A DNA stretch of 64,000 nt from Mycobacterium sp. DL440 (GCF_011745145.1 NZ_CP050191.1:4357327-4421326); one strand, 5' to 3'. Shown: positions 18,117-27,527, counted from the first letter of the stretch. Notes: generated by a model from the letters alone, not told the origin. Translations and numbers: made by a program.

Positions 18117-18755
18117 ATGCAACTCACGCATTTCGGACATTCGTGCCTACTGGCCAGCATTTCGGACACCACTGTGCTGTTCGACCCGGGCACCTTCTCG
18201 CACGGTTTCGAGGGCATCACCGGCTTGTCGGCCATCCTGATCACCCATCAGCACCCCGACCACGCCGATATCGCCCGGTTGCCCGCGCTGATCGCGGCCA
18301 ACCCGCAGGCGGCGCTGTATGCCGACCCGCAGACGGCCGCCCAACTGGGCGAGCCGTGGCAGGCTGTGCATCCCGGTGACGCGTTCCGGGTCGGCTCACT
18401 GAATGTGCGGGGCACCGGCGGCCGGCATGCCGTGATCCATCCGGAAATCCCTGTGGTCGACAACATTTCGTACCTGCTGGGCGACGACGAGCATCCCGCG
18501 CGGCTCATGCATCCGGGGGACGCACTGTTTGTCCCCGGCGAGCCGGTCGACGTGCTGGCCACCCCGGCGGCCGCCCCGTGGATGAAAATCTCTGAGGCCG
18601 TGGACTTCCTGCGCGCGGTCGCACCGACCCGGGCGGTGCCGATCCATCAGGGCATCATCGAACCGGGTGCACGCGGCATCTACTACGGACGGCTGTCCGA
18701 GATGACGAAGACCGACTTCCAGGTACTCACCGAGGAAAACGGCACGCAGTTCTGA
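18117..18755 (+). CDS. Metallo-beta-lactamase-fold hydrolase (Rv0786c type)
   Basis: A 212-residue protein beginning MQLTHFGHSCLLASISDTTV. The zinc-binding signature ILITHQHPDHADI (HxHxDH) is intact, with further ligand candidates in PGDALFVPGEPVDVLATPAA and AVPIHQGIIEPG. The order resembles UlaG/YtnP-like or Beta_lact_2-type members rather than beta-lactamases. The ATG at 18117 follows AGGT, and the extension upstream has no family similarity. Substrate unknown. It is convergent with the FAD dehydrogenase gene (13 bp). Confidence 0.86.
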   Translation: MQLTHFGHSCLLASISDTTVLFDPGTFSHGFEGITGLSAILITHQHPDHADIARLPALIAANPQAALYADPQTAAQLGEPWQAVHPGDAFRVGSLNVRGTGGRHAVIHPEIPVVDNISYLLGDDEHPARLMHPGDALFVPGEPVDVLATPAAAPWMKISEAVDFLRAVAPTRAVPIHQGIIEPGARGIYYGRLSEMTKTDFQVLTEENGTQF

Positions 18756-18768
18756 CCGCGAGCGGGGC

Positions 18769-20409
18769 TCAGGCGATATCCGCAGCCGCGCCGCGTCCCG
18801 CCGCCCGGCCCGAGAAGATGCAGCCGCCCAGGAACGTGCCTTCCAGGGACCGGTAACCGTGCATCCCGCCGCCGCCGAATCCAGCCGCCTCCCCCGCCGC
18901 GTACAGGCCCGCGAACGCGGTACCGTCCTCCTTGAGCACCCGGGAGTCCAGATCGGTTTCCAACCCGCCCAGAGACTTTCGGGTCAGGATATGCAGTTTG
19001 ACGGCGATCATCGGACCGGCCTTCGGGTCGGTGAGGCGATGCGGGGCGATGACGCGGAACCGGTCACCGAGATAGCTGCGGGCCGCCCGGATCGCGGTGA
19101 CCTGGCCGTCCTTGGTGAACCTGTTGACCACCTCGCGGTCGCGTGCGGTGACTTCGGCGGCCACCGTGGCGTAGTCGAGTTCCAGCACGTCGGGCACGTC
19201 GTTCATGGCGGCCACCAATTCGCGCAGTGAACGCGCGCTGACGAAGTCGACACCCCGGTCGACGAAGGCCTGCACTGGCGCCGGCGCGCCGGGGCGCACC
19301 CGCGCCAGCACGTCACGTACGCTGCGCGAGGTGAGGTCGGGATTCTGTTCCTGGCCGGACAACGCGAATTCCTTGGCGATGATCCGGGCGTTGAGGATGA
19401 ACCAGGTGTAGTCCTGCCCGGTGCGGCAGATGTGTTCGAGCGTGCCGAGAGTGTCGAAGCCGGGATACAGCGGCCCGGGAAGTCGATTTCCGTTGGCGTC
19501 CAACCACAATGACGACGGTCCGGGCAGGATGCGAATCCCGTGGTCGGGCCAGATCGGATCGTAATTGGTGATGCCTTCGGTGTAGTGCCACATCCGGTCG
19601 CTGTTGATGACGTGTGCACCGGCGTCCTCGGAGATGCTGATCATCCGACCGTCGACGTGCGCGGGCACGCCGCTGAGCAGCTGCTCGGGTACGCGGCCCA
19701 TCCGAGCCGGCCAGTTCTTGCGCACCAGATCGTGGTTGCCACCGATCCCACCGCTGGCCACGATCACCGCGGACGCACGGAACTCGAAGTCTCCGACGAT
19801 GTTTCGTGACGATGGCGCCCCGCGGGGCGCGTCGGAGGGCTCCAGCACCGAACCCCGGACCCCGACAACGGCGCCTTCGGAGACAATGAGTTCGTCGACG
19901 CGGTGGCGGTGGGCGAACCTTACGCGGGGCTCGTCCAGCAGGCGGCGGGCGAACACGTCAACAATGGCCGGCCCGGTCCCCCAGGTGATGTGGAAGCGCG
20001 GCACCGAGTTGCCGTGCCCCAGCGCCCCGTAGCCACCCCGCTCGGCCCATCCAACCAAGGGGAAGGTCTGCAGACCCCGAGCCCGCAACCAACTGCGTTT
20101 CTCTCCGGCGGCGAAGTCGACGTAGGCGTGCGCCCACTCCCGGGGCCAGTGATCCTCGGTCCGGTCGAAGCCTGCGGTGCCCAGCCAGTCTTGCAGTGCC
20201 AGTTCCTGGCTGTCGCGGATGCCGAGCCTGCGTTGTTCGGGGCTGTCGACGAAGAACAGGCCGCCGAACGACCAGAACGCCTGGCCGCCCAGGTTGGCGG
20301 CATTCTCCTGATCCAGGATCAGTACCTGGTGGCCACCCGCGGCCAGCTCACCTGCAGCGACCAATCCAGCCAAACCCGCACCCACGACAATGACATCGGC
20401 GTCTGCCAT
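18769..20409 (-). CDS. FAD-binding dehydrogenase, ketosteroid-dehydrogenase-like (Rv0785 type)
   Basis: A 546-residue flavoprotein starting MADADVIVVGAGLAGLVAAG (dinucleotide-binding GxGxxG at residues 10-15). It has a second FAD contact region, VIVASGGIGGNHDLVRKNWP, and a C-terminal FAD loop, LYAAGEAAGFGGGGMHGYRS then LEGTFLGGCIFSGRAAG. This arrangement is that of the fumarate-reductase / 3-ketosteroid Delta1-dehydrogenase superfamily, and M. tuberculosis Rv0785 occupies the same position. Whether the substrate is a steroid cannot be decided from sequence. The ATG at 20409 fits the Rossmann start. The IS element begins 21 bp upstream. Confidence 0.9.
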   Translation of the reverse strand: MADADVIVVGAGLAGLVAAGELAAGGHQVLILDQENAANLGGQAFWSFGGLFFVDSPEQRRLGIRDSQELALQDWLGTAGFDRTEDHWPREWAHAYVDFAAGEKRSWLRARGLQTFPLVGWAERGGYGALGHGNSVPRFHITWGTGPAIVDVFARRLLDEPRVRFAHRHRVDELIVSEGAVVGVRGSVLEPSDAPRGAPSSRNIVGDFEFRASAVIVASGGIGGNHDLVRKNWPARMGRVPEQLLSGVPAHVDGRMISISEDAGAHVINSDRMWHYTEGITNYDPIWPDHGIRILPGPSSLWLDANGNRLPGPLYPGFDTLGTLEHICRTGQDYTWFILNARIIAKEFALSGQEQNPDLTSRSVRDVLARVRPGAPAPVQAFVDRGVDFVSARSLRELVAAMNDVPDVLELDYATVAAEVTARDREVVNRFTKDGQVTAIRAARSYLGDRFRVIAPHRLTDPKAGPMIAVKLHILTRKSLGGLETDLDSRVLKEDGTAFAGLYAAGEAAGFGGGGMHGYRSLEGTFLGGCIFSGRAAGRGAAADIA

Positions 20410-20429
20410 GGAACGCAAGACTAGCCCTA

Positions 20430-20560
20430 TTGACGTGCTCCCGGCCTGAAGGCCGAGGATTCCCGGGGCGGCTATTCCGCTGTCGGGTTGCTTCCTGCTT
20501 CAACACCCACTGCCGCAACAGGTTGCGGTCTTACGCGGGCTCCACAGGCGTTTAGTCTCT
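20430..20560 (-). ncRNA. Candidate TnpB guide RNA (reRNA/omegaRNA) region
   Basis: TnpB nucleases use an RNA that overlaps the 3' end of tnpB and the transposon right end and terminates in a guide read from flanking host DNA. This stretch covers the tnpB 3' end, the right-end hairpin and the TCAA-like terminus. It is called by position and analogy only; the guide would begin at 20429 and run leftward into the FAD-dehydrogenase leader. Confidence 0.3.
20441..20456. repeat. Right-end hairpin of the IS element
   Basis: CGGCC-TGAA-GGCCG is a 5-bp perfect stem (20442-20446 / 20451-20455) closing a four-base loop, 16 bp from the tnpB stop. Subterminal imperfect palindromes of this sort are what TnpA recognises at IS200/IS605 ends. 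Confidence 0.7.
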
Positions 20561-21680
20561 CTGCCCGCCCGGCAGCGAGAATCACCTTGGCAGCATTGTG
20601 GTCGCGGTCGTGAACCGACAGGCATGACGGGCACACCCAAGTACGGATCTGCAAGGGCAGTTCATCGAGCCGGTGCCCGCATGCCGAGCAGGTCTTACTC
20701 GACGCCAACCACCGCGACACCCGGTGCACAGTGCGCCCGTAATGGTCGGCTTTCTCCCCGATGATCTTCACGAACTGCGCCCACCCCGCATCACTGATCG
20801 CACGTGCGAGCCGCCGATTGCGGACCATCCCAGCGATGTTGAGGTCCTCGACGTGGATCACTTGATTCTCGCGAACCAACGCCAAAGCCGCCTTGTGGTG
20901 ATAGTCCCGCCGAGCACGGGCCACCTCGCTATGAGCGATGGCGACCTTACGCCGCGTCTTGGCCCTGTTGTTCGATCCTTTCTGCCGGCGGGACTTCTCC
21001 CGCTCCAACCGCGCCAATTTCGCCAGCTTGCGACTCAGATACTTCGGATTAGCGATATCCGAGCGTGCTCCATCAGTGGCAGCGATTATGGCCAGCCGAG
21101 CGACACCGACATCCACCCCAGCCTCGCGGGCCACGGGCGGCAATGGCGATACCGCGACCTCGACGACGAAACTCGCGTAGAAATGGCCATCGGGTTCTCG
21201 GATAACCGTGACACTCGAGGGTGTGCTGGGCAGCTCACGCGACCACCGAACCGCGACCTCACCGACCTTGGCCACGAACAACCGGCCGTTGCCTTTCAGG
21301 CTGAAACCGTTGCGGGTGAGCCGGAACGACTGCCGATGATCCTTGCGGGACTTGAACCGTGGGCGGCCCACCCGCCGACCCTTGCGTTTCCCGCTGGCCG
21401 AGTCGAAAAAATTACGCCACGCCCGGCGGGAATCATTGACCGACTGAACCAACGCCACACTGGGCACCTCGCACAACCAGGCCCGCTCCGCGGTGGTCTT
21501 GGCCATGGTGATCACCCGACGCTGAATCTCGGTATCGGACAGCTTGATCCCGGACCGATACGCCTCATCCCGGATCCGTAGTGCGTCGTTGAAAACCACC
21601 CGAGTGCATCCGAACACCCGCGCCAACAACGCCTGCTGGGCCGGTGTCGGTTCGATGCGATACCGACAACGCATCTGCAT
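20472..21680 (-). CDS. tnpB: TnpB, RuvC-type RNA-guided nuclease (IS605 OrfB family)
   Basis: A 402-residue TnpB from the ATG at 21680. The N-terminal helix-turn-helix/wedge region has MQMRCRYRIEPTPAQQALLA; the RuvC nuclease follows. All catalytic acids are present: Asp190 in AGVDVGVARLA, Glu279 in IHVEDLNIAGM and Asp360 in HDRDHNAAKV. The four-cysteine zinc finger is intact (Cys331, Cys334, Cys350, Cys353: CSACGH and CPSC). Length is normal for the family, and no frameshift or stop interrupts it. TnpB proteins are RNA-guided double-strand nucleases that help retain the transposon. Because the partner tnpA is broken, any mobility would need TnpA in trans. Confidence 0.93.
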   Translation of the reverse strand: MQMRCRYRIEPTPAQQALLARVFGCTRVVFNDALRIRDEAYRSGIKLSDTEIQRRVITMAKTTAERAWLCEVPSVALVQSVNDSRRAWRNFFDSASGKRKGRRVGRPRFKSRKDHRQSFRLTRNGFSLKGNGRLFVAKVGEVAVRWSRELPSTPSSVTVIREPDGHFYASFVVEVAVSPLPPVAREAGVDVGVARLAIIAATDGARSDIANPKYLSRKLAKLARLEREKSRRQKGSNNRAKTRRKVAIAHSEVARARRDYHHKAALALVRENQVIHVEDLNIAGMVRNRRLARAISDAGWAQFVKIIGEKADHYGRTVHRVSRWLASSKTCSACGHRLDELPLQIRTWVCPSCLSVHDRDHNAAKVILAAGRAERLNACGARVRPQPVAAVGVEAGSNPTAE

Positions 21681-21734
21681 ACCCACGACGGTAACGACCA
21701 CCTGTGACAACCCCGACCTACCGCCCGGCACAGC

Positions 21735-22111
21735 GTGTCCTCGCAGCACGCCCATCCGGTCGTCGTCACGAAATACCGACCGGCAGTGTTCACCGACGCC
21801 ATGCTCACCTACTGCGAAACCACCAGGCGCGACGGTGCGACGACCCGGGCTCCGAGTTGGTCGAGTTCAACGGCGAAGCCAGCCACCTGCACCTGCCCGT
21901 TGCCTACCCGCCCACACTGGCGATCTCCACCCTGGCCCAAGGCTCAAGGGCCACACCACCTACGCGGTGCGTGCGCGAATACACCGGCGTCTGTGTCCGC
22001 GCACGCATGCGCGGACACCTCCGGTCGCCCTCCTACTTCGCCGTCTCCTGCGGCGGGCCACCCTCGTCGATCATCAAGCAATACATCGACAGCCACGCCC
22101 GACCACTCTGA
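21735..22111 (+). pseudogene. tnpA: Decayed IS200/IS605 Y1 transposase TnpA
   Basis: Recognisable TnpA pieces are scattered over three frames. HPVVVTKYRPAVFTDAMLTY lies in one frame. GSELVEFNGEASHLHLPVAY with PPTLAISTLAQ lies in a second and contains the HxH pair (HLH). LKGHTTYAVRARIHRRLCPR lies in a third, and HLRSPSYFAVSCGGPPSSII then KQYIDSHARPL is back in the second frame, ending at 22111. At least three indels are therefore needed, so the gene is inactive. It is divergent from tnpB. Confidence 0.85.
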
Positions 22112-22187
22112 CCGCCGGGCTACACCTGCGAGAAACTGGATGGGCTCACCCCGGACTAAAAGCCGAAGCTTGCGCCCAAGAAATCGG

Positions 22188-22892
22188 TCAGGCGGCCTCG
22201 GTCAGTGCTGAAAATCCTCGCCACTGGTAAACGGTGGGCACGCACCGGTGCAGCAAAGCCAGGTCGATTGCATCCAGCATGGCCTGCCGGGGACCGGGCC
22301 GCCGCAGGTGCCGCGCCGCGACCGCGACCCGCACCATGCCTTCGCGTCGCGCAGTGCGTTCGGCGGCGAGCACCACTGTCCGGCACCACCACGGCTCGGA
22401 CAGAAATCCCTCGCCGATACCAACGACCCGCGCTCGCGTCGTGGTCTGACGGACCAGGTCGCTGATTCCGTTCAGATCGGCGAGCAGTCGAAAGCCGTTG
22501 CGCGGCAAAACCGTCACGGTGCCCTGAGATACGGTCCAGCCCGGGGCGGCAAACAGCCGGGTGCGCAGGCCCATGTGTTCGAGCACCCGGTCGGCGCCCA
22601 TCAACCGCAGGTTCGCCTCATGAGCGGGCAACGAAGCGAACTCGCCGCGGTGCTTCTTGGTCGCAGCCTCGTCATAGCCGTGGAGCACGATGGCGTCACC
22701 GCCGCGGCGCCGACGGACCAGCCATTCCACCGTGTCGGCATCGCGGTCTAACCGGTAACCACCTTTGAGCCGCGGCGCCACCATCATCGAGGCAGGCACG
22801 CCACGGGTGTCGAGCTCGGCGCAGAACGACTCGACGTCAGCCATCGTGCGATCGCTGATCTGCGATATCGAGACGATGAGTTGTCCGGTCAC
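22188..22892 (-). CDS. DUF2334 / polysaccharide-deacetylase-like protein (Rv0784 type)
   Basis: A 234-residue protein from a GTG at 22892. The N-terminus LIVSISQISDRTMADVESFC and the ALVLHGYDE-type motif (here DAIVLHGYDEAATKKHRGEF) are characteristic of DUF2334 carbohydrate-esterase-4-like proteins, with FAAPGWTVSQGTVTVLPRNG as the second barrel motif. Metal-site completeness cannot be judged by eye. No signal peptide is evident, so it probably acts in the cytosol. It is directly downstream of the IS element on the same strand as the FAD dehydrogenase beyond it. Confidence 0.82.
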   Translation of the reverse strand: MTGQLIVSISQISDRTMADVESFCAELDTRGVPASMMVAPRLKGGYRLDRDADTVEWLVRRRRGGDAIVLHGYDEAATKKHRGEFASLPAHEANLRLMGADRVLEHMGLRTRLFAAPGWTVSQGTVTVLPRNGFRLLADLNGISDLVRQTTTRARVVGIGEGFLSEPWWCRTVVLAAERTARREGMVRVAVAARHLRRPGPRQAMLDAIDLALLHRCVPTVYQWRGFSALTEAA

Positions 22893-22972
22893 GCTGCCAG
22901 TGTGGCAACGTCACATGTCGGGACGGTGTCGAACACTCTGACGCCGAGTGTCCATTGAGATAGACCCTGCGA

Positions 22973-23461
22973 TCAGGCGGGCAGGACCGCTTCGATGGCC
23001 GCGATCACCTCGGGTGCGTCCGGCTCGGTGCGGGGCCGGAACCGGTTGGCCACCGTCCCGCCCGGGGCGAGCAGAAACTTCTCGAAGTTCCACTGGATGT
23101 CCCCGGCCTCGCCGGCAGCATCGGCGGCCTCGGTCAGCTCGGCGTAGAGCGGATGACGGTCGGCGCCGTTGACGTCGATCTTGGCCAGCAACGGGAATGT
23201 CACGCCGTAGGTGGCCGAGCAGAACGTCTGGATCTCCTCGGCGGTGCCGGGCTCCTGGCCCATGAACTGGTTGCAGGGCACGCCGACGACGGTCAGCCCG
23301 CGCGCGGAGTAATCCTGTGCGAGCTTCTCCAGGGCGCTGTACTGCGGTGTCAACCCGCATTTGGAGGCCACGTTGACCACCAGCGCTGCGCCGGTTGCCA
23401 ACTCGGCCAACGTCGTCGGTTTTCCGTCGAGAGTGGTCAGCGGAATCTCGTTGAGGCTCAT
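22973..23461 (-). CDS. Glutathione-peroxidase-family thiol peroxidase
   Basis: A 162-residue GPx-fold protein with peroxidatic cysteine in NVASKCGLTPQY, a second cysteine in VGVPCNQFMGQEPGT and the catalytic Trp/Asn motif in IQWNFEKFLL. Cysteine replaces selenocysteine, as usual in bacteria. Mycobacteria lack glutathione, so the reductant is likely thioredoxin. The ATG at 23461 gives MSLNEIPLTTLDGKPTTLAE. It is 28 bp downstream of a TetR gene on the same strand. Confidence 0.93.
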   Translation of the reverse strand: MSLNEIPLTTLDGKPTTLAELATGAALVVNVASKCGLTPQYSALEKLAQDYSARGLTVVGVPCNQFMGQEPGTAEEIQTFCSATYGVTFPLLAKIDVNGADRHPLYAELTEAADAAGEAGDIQWNFEKFLLAPGGTVANRFRPRTEPDAPEVIAAIEAVLPA

Positions 23462-23489
23462 GTGCGCGAGGTTACCGGAGCCATCCCAC

Positions 23490-24035
23490 CTAGTTGTCGA
23501 ACAGGATCGCGGCCAGACTCTCCACCTTGGCGATCGGATCGCCTGCGGTGTCGATCGCGTCGTTGAGCCACAACATCGAAAACCCGTGCACCAGCGACCA
23601 TGCGGCCAGCGCGGCGCTTTCCGGGTCGGCGGCGGCCTTGGGATCGGCCAGGGTGCCGACGCCGCGGTTGAGTTCGGCATCCGCGGCCGACGCGGCCGCG
23701 GCCAGGTCGGCATCGGTGTCGTCGTAGAGCGATTTGTCGAACATCACCTCGTAGTGGCCCGGGTGGTCCAGGGCGAACCGCACATAGGCCTTGGCGGCGT
23801 CGATGAATTGCGGCCTGGCCCCGGTCAGCGCCGCGGCCAGCAACTGAAATCCTTGGGTGGCCAGTGCGGTGAACAGCCCGCGCCGGTCGGTGAAGTGGTG
23901 CGCGGGGGCCGCGTGTGAGACGCCTGCGGCCCGCGCGAGTTCGCGTAGCGAGATGCCGTCGGCGCCGCGTTCGGCCACCAGGGTGGCGGCCTGCGCGAGG
24001 ATCGCGGCCTTGAGGTCGCCGTGGTGATAGCCCAT
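23490..24035 (-). CDS. TetR-family transcriptional regulator
   Basis: A 181-residue regulator starting MGYHHGDLKAAILAQAATLV, with the helix-turn-helix ISLRELARAAGVSHAAPAHH ending in HFTDRRGLFTALA. The ligand domain is helical (YVRFALDHPGHYEVMFDKSL). It is divergent from the DoxX-like gene at 24121; the 85-bp interval holds an inverted repeat at 24086-24099 that could be its operator. An ATG at 24044 is also in frame. Confidence 0.92.
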   Translation of the reverse strand: MGYHHGDLKAAILAQAATLVAERGADGISLRELARAAGVSHAAPAHHFTDRRGLFTALATQGFQLLAAALTGARPQFIDAAKAYVRFALDHPGHYEVMFDKSLYDDTDADLAAAASAADAELNRGVGTLADPKAAADPESAALAAWSLVHGFSMLWLNDAIDTAGDPIAKVESLAAILFDN

Positions 24036-24085
24036 GTGGACCATCCTAATCCCGCATCTTGACAGCGGCTAGATCAGGCGTAACG

Positions 24086-24099
24086 TGTCGATCTAGACA
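24086..24099. promoter_or_regulatory. Possible TetR operator (imperfect inverted repeat)
   Basis: TGTCGATCTAGACA, with TGTC/GACA outer arms and partly symmetric centre, lies midway between the divergent tetR and doxX-like starts. Position is its main support. Confidence 0.35.
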
Positions 24100-24120
24100 T
24101 TGACAAGATTGGAGCCTGCG

Positions 24121-24567
24121 ATGGCCGTCCTTCTGACCCTGATCGTGGGCAGCGTGGCAGCTCGGATCATCGGGCTGCTGGGCGTGGACTACGTGGCCAG
24201 CTGGCCCCGCGCCATCGCGGTCGGGCTGGCCGCGATGTTCGTCATGACGGGCGTCGCGCACTTCGTCGATCCGTTGCGGCGCGACATGATCGCCATCGTG
24301 CCTCCGGCACTGCCCGCCCCGGGCGCGCTGGTGACGGTCACCGGCGTGCTGGAACTGGCCGGCGCGGCAGGGCTGCTCTATCCGCCCACCCGGGTAGCGG
24401 CCGCAGGATGCCTGTTCCTGCTCATGCTGGCGATGTTCCCGGCCAACGTGTATGCGGCACGGATGCCGAACCCGCCGAAGTCGATGACCTCGCGGTTAGG
24501 CGTCCGGACCGCCGAAGAGGCTGTGTACCTGGCCGCTGCCGTAGTTGTCGCGGTCGGCGGAAGCTAG
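24121..24567 (+). CDS. DoxX-family membrane protein
   Basis: A small (148 aa) four-helix membrane protein. Visible are MAVLLTLIVGSVAARIIGLL, AIAVGLAAMFVMTGVAHFVD, the DoxX-type centre VTVTGVLELAGAAGLLYPPT and AAGCLFLLMLAMFPANVYAA. The ATG at 24121 has GGAG six bases upstream; a TTG at 24100 in the same frame is less likely. It is probably controlled by the divergent TetR. The 3' end overlaps the ptrB 3' end by 72 nt on the opposite strand. Function unknown. Confidence 0.82.
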   Translation: MAVLLTLIVGSVAARIIGLLGVDYVASWPRAIAVGLAAMFVMTGVAHFVDPLRRDMIAIVPPALPAPGALVTVTGVLELAGAAGLLYPPTRVAAAGCLFLLMLAMFPANVYAARMPNPPKSMTSRLGVRTAEEAVYLAAAVVVAVGGS

Positions 24568-26643
24568 CAACCAGGCGTACTGGAACGCGGCTTCCTTCCA
24601 CCGCTCGTAGCGTCCGGACAGACCGCCGTGGCCGGCCACCATCTCCGTCTTGAGCAGCACGGGATGCCCGTCGGTCTTTGTGTGCCGCAGGGCGGCAACC
24701 CATTTGGCGGGTTCGACGTAGTACACCCGGGTATCGTTGAGTGAGGTCATCGCCAGGATTGCCGGATAGTCCTGCGCCGCCACGTTCTCGTAGGGCGTGT
24801 AGGCCTTCATATACCGGTACACCTCGGGGTCCTCCAACGGATTTCCCCACTCGTCCCACTCGGTCACGGTCAACGGGAGCGAGGGATCCAGGATCGTCGT
24901 CAGTGCATCGACGAACGGCACCTGGGCCAGAATCCCGGCGAACAGCTCCGGGGCCATGTTGGCCACCGCGCCCATCAACAATCCGCCGGCGCTGCCGCCG
25001 AGAGCCACCAGATTCTGCGGGCGGGTCACGCCGCCATCGACGAGATGGTGTGCCGCCGCGATGAAATCGGTGAAGGTGTTCGTCTTCTCCAGCAGCTTGC
25101 CGTGCTCGTACCACGGCCGGCCCAGCTCGCCGCCGCCGCGCACATGCGCGATCACGAACACCATGCCGCGGTCCAGCAACGACAACCGGGCGATCGAGAA
25201 TCGCGGATCCTCACACGACTCGTAGGCACCGTAGCCGTAGATCAATGCCGGCGCCGGGAACTGCAACCCGGCCCGGTGGATGATCGAGATCGGGACCCGC
25301 GCCCCGTCGGATGCGGTCGCCCAATCCCGGCGCTCCACATAGTCTTCCGGCCGGTAGCCGCCCAGCACCGGCTGCTCCCGCAGCAGCGTGCGCTCACCGG
25401 TGGCCAGGTCGAGGTCGTAGATCCGCGCGGGAGTGATGAACGAGGTGGCGCCGATCCGCAACTTCGGCGCGGACCAGTTCGGATTGCCACCCATCCCCGC
25501 GGCGGTCAGCTCGGAATCGAAGGTCAGTTCCTCGCGCGTGCCGTAACCGTCCGCGGTGAGCGGCCACAGTGCCATCTTCGGCAATGCCTCACTGCGGTAA
25601 CTGATCACCAGGAACCCGTCGAACGCGTCGACACCGTCCAGACGCACGTCCGATCGGTGCTCGATCAGGGTGCGGACATCGCTCGGGTCGCTGACCGGGG
25701 CCTCCACCAACATGAAGTTCTCGGCACCGTCGTTGTGCAGGATCAGGAACCGGTCCTCGCCCCCGACCACAGCGTGCTCGACGGAGTACTCCACCAGGTC
25801 GCGTCGCTCCCAGACCGTGGTGAGCTCGGCGGTCGGGTCATTCGCATCGACATAGCGGACGTCGGTGGTGACTGCGCTGCCCGACGCGACGAACAGGTAT
25901 CTGTCGCTACGGCTGCGACCGATCGCGACCCAGAACCGTTCGTCCGGTTCGTGATACACCTTCTCCGCAGACAGGCCCGACGCCAGCCGGTGCCGCCACA
26001 CGGTGTCGGGCCGCCAGGCGTCGTCCACCGTGGTGTAGTACAGCGTACGGCTGTCGGCGGCCCAGGTGCCGCCGGCGCCGATCCCGGCGATCGTGTCGTC
26101 ATAGAGCTCACCGGTGCGTAAGTCCTTGAACTTCAAGGTGTATCGCTCGTCGCCCAGGACGTCCACCGAATAGGCCAGGATGTTGCCGTCCAGGCTCACC
26201 GTGGCCGCGCCGAGCGAGAAGTACTCGTGACCGTCGGCCTCGACATTCTCGTCGAGCAGGACCTGCTCACCGGGAATATCGGCACCCTCGTCGAGCTGAG
26301 GCGGCGTCCAGTCGTCGGGATCGCCGATCGGGCACCGGCAGTGCACCGCGTACTGCTTGCCCTCGAAGCTGCGCGCGTAGTACCACCAGCCGGCCCGGCG
26401 CATGGGCACCGACAGATCGGTTTCCTTGGTACGCGCCTTGATCTCGTCGAAGATCTTCTGCCGCAACGGCTCCAGCTGAGAGGTGGCGACCTCGGTGTAG
26501 GCGTTCTCGGCCTCGAGGTGCGCGATCACCTCGGGATCGTCCTTGTCGCGCAACCATTCGTAGGGGTCCATGAACACATCACCGTGGTGCTCGCGGCGAT
26601 GGTTGCCGCGCTTGGCGACCGGCGGCTGGACAGATGGGGTCAT
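24496..26643 (-). CDS. ptrB: Oligopeptidase B (S9A serine peptidase)
   Basis: A 715-residue prolyl-oligopeptidase-family enzyme cleaving oligopeptides after basic residues in the cytosol. The N-terminal beta-propeller runs to about residue 420 and the hydrolase domain follows. The triad is visible: Ser in [14 protein letters not shown], Asp in [15 protein letters not shown] and His in [14 protein letters not shown]. The S9A hallmark YGYGAYE also stands out. The gene is one uninterrupted frame, whereas in M. tuberculosis the same locus is annotated as two fragments (ptrBa, ptrBb). The ATG at 26643 overlaps the purC stop by 4 nt (ATGA). Confidence 0.95.
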   Translation of the reverse strand: MTPSVQPPVAKRGNHRREHHGDVFMDPYEWLRDKDDPEVIAHLEAENAYTEVATSQLEPLRQKIFDEIKARTKETDLSVPMRRAGWWYYARSFEGKQYAVHCRCPIGDPDDWTPPQLDEGADIPGEQVLLDENVEADGHEYFSLGAATVSLDGNILAYSVDVLGDERYTLKFKDLRTGELYDDTIAGIGAGGTWAADSRTLYYTTVDDAWRPDTVWRHRLASGLSAEKVYHEPDERFWVAIGRSRSDRYLFVASGSAVTTDVRYVDANDPTAELTTVWERRDLVEYSVEHAVVGGEDRFLILHNDGAENFMLVEAPVSDPSDVRTLIEHRSDVRLDGVDAFDGFLVISYRSEALPKMALWPLTADGYGTREELTFDSELTAAGMGGNPNWSAPKLRIGATSFITPARIYDLDLATGERTLLREQPVLGGYRPEDYVERRDWATASDGARVPISIIHRAGLQFPAPALIYGYGAYESCEDPRFSIARLSLLDRGMVFVIAHVRGGGELGRPWYEHGKLLEKTNTFTDFIAAAHHLVDGGVTRPQNLVALGGSAGGLLMGAVANMAPELFAGILAQVPFVDALTTILDPSLPLTVTEWDEWGNPLEDPEVYRYMKAYTPYENVAAQDYPAILAMTSLNDTRVYYVEPAKWVAALRHTKTDGHPVLLKTEMVAGHGGLSGRYERWKEAAFQYAWLLASADRDNYGSGQVHSLFGGPDA

Positions 26644-27527
26644 GCGCCAATCCAATCCTCGAACCGCAGGCCCGAAATCCGTTCGTACGCCTCGATGTAC
26701 CGGTCCCTGGTGGCGGCCACGATCTCCTCGGGCAGCGGTGGCGGCGGAGTGTCGCTGCGCCGGTCCCAGCCCGAGTCCGGTCCGGTCAGCCAGTTGCGGA
26801 CGAACTGCTTGTCGAAGCTGTCCTGAACCACCCCCTGCTGATAGGTCTCTGCGCGCCAGTACCGCGACGAATCCGGGGTGAACACCTCATCGGCCAGCAC
26901 CACATTGCCGTGCCCATCGACTCCGAACTCGAACTTCGTGTCGGCGATGATGATGCCCTTGGTCAACGCACGGTCCGCCCCCTGCAGGTAGGTCTGCAGC
27001 GTGCGTTCCTTCAACTGGTTGGCCAGCACCGGCCCGACCAGGTCGATCACCTGCGCGAACGAGATGTTCTCGTCATGCTCGCCGATATCGGCCTTGGTGG
27101 CCGGGGTGAACAGCGGCTCGTCGAACTTGCTCGCCTCCCCCAACCCGGGCGGCAGCGGGATACCGCACACCGAGCCCGATGCCTGGTAGTCGAGCAGCCC
27201 GGAACCGGTCAGGTAGCCACGGGCCACACATTCCACGGGCAGCATCTTCAGTTGCTTCACCACCAGCGCACGGCCCAGCACCTCGGCGGGGATGCGCTCA
27301 TCGTCCGGCGGCCCGGCCAGGTGGTTGGGCGCGCTGATCAAGTCGAAGAAGAACACACTCATCGCCGTCAGAATCCGGCCCTTGTCCGGGATCTGCGAGT
27401 CGAGGACGTAGTCGTAGGCCGAGATGCGGTCGGTCGCCACGAACAGCAGGTGCTCGTCGTCGATGCGGTACAACTCGCGGACTTTGCCGCTGGCCAGGTG
27501 CTGGTAGTCGGGCAGAGCAGGGCGCAT
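26640..27527 (-). CDS. purC: Phosphoribosylaminoimidazole-succinocarboxamide (SAICAR) synthase
   Basis: PurC ligates aspartate to CAIR using ATP to form SAICAR. The 295-residue protein begins [20 protein letters not shown]. It shows [54 protein letters not shown] and [13 protein letters not shown], all standard PurC signatures for ATP and substrate binding. It is translationally linked to ptrB downstream and divergent from the membrane-protein gene at 27558. Confidence 0.97.
   Translation of the reverse strand: MRPALPDYQHLASGKVRELYRIDDEHLLFVATDRISAYDYVLDSQIPDKGRILTAMSVFFFDLISAPNHLAGPPDDERIPAEVLGRALVVKQLKMLPVECVARGYLTGSGLLDYQASGSVCGIPLPPGLGEASKFDEPLFTPATKADIGEHDENISFAQVIDLVGPVLANQLKERTLQTYLQGADRALTKGIIIADTKFEFGVDGHGNVVLADEVFTPDSSRYWRAETYQQGVVQDSFDKQFVRNWLTGPDSGWDRRSDTPPPPLPEEIVAATRDRYIEAYERISGLRFEDWIGA

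Larger units (their letters stand above)
20430..22187. mobile_element. IS200/IS605-type insertion element with divergent tnpB and decayed tnpA
   Basis: An element of about 1.7 kb lying between genes that are neighbours in M. tuberculosis (Rv0785 and Rv0784). It contains an intact tnpB (minus strand) and a frameshifted Y1 transposase gene tnpA (plus strand), arranged head to head as in IS605. On the tnpB 3' side a palindrome at 20442-20455 is followed, on the minus strand, by GAGCACGTCAA, a TCAA-type right-end cleavage motif as in IS608; I place that end at 20430. The other end is not resolved and is set at the last base before the next gene. Confidence 0.75.

Noticed and set aside
20673..21581. 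A 302-codon plus-strand frame opposite tnpB
   Set aside because: Antisense shadow of an intact, motif-complete tnpB.
24100..24105. TTGACA as a -35 box for the DoxX-like gene
   Set aside because: It lies only 15 bp before the preferred ATG at 24121, leaving no room for a -10 box.
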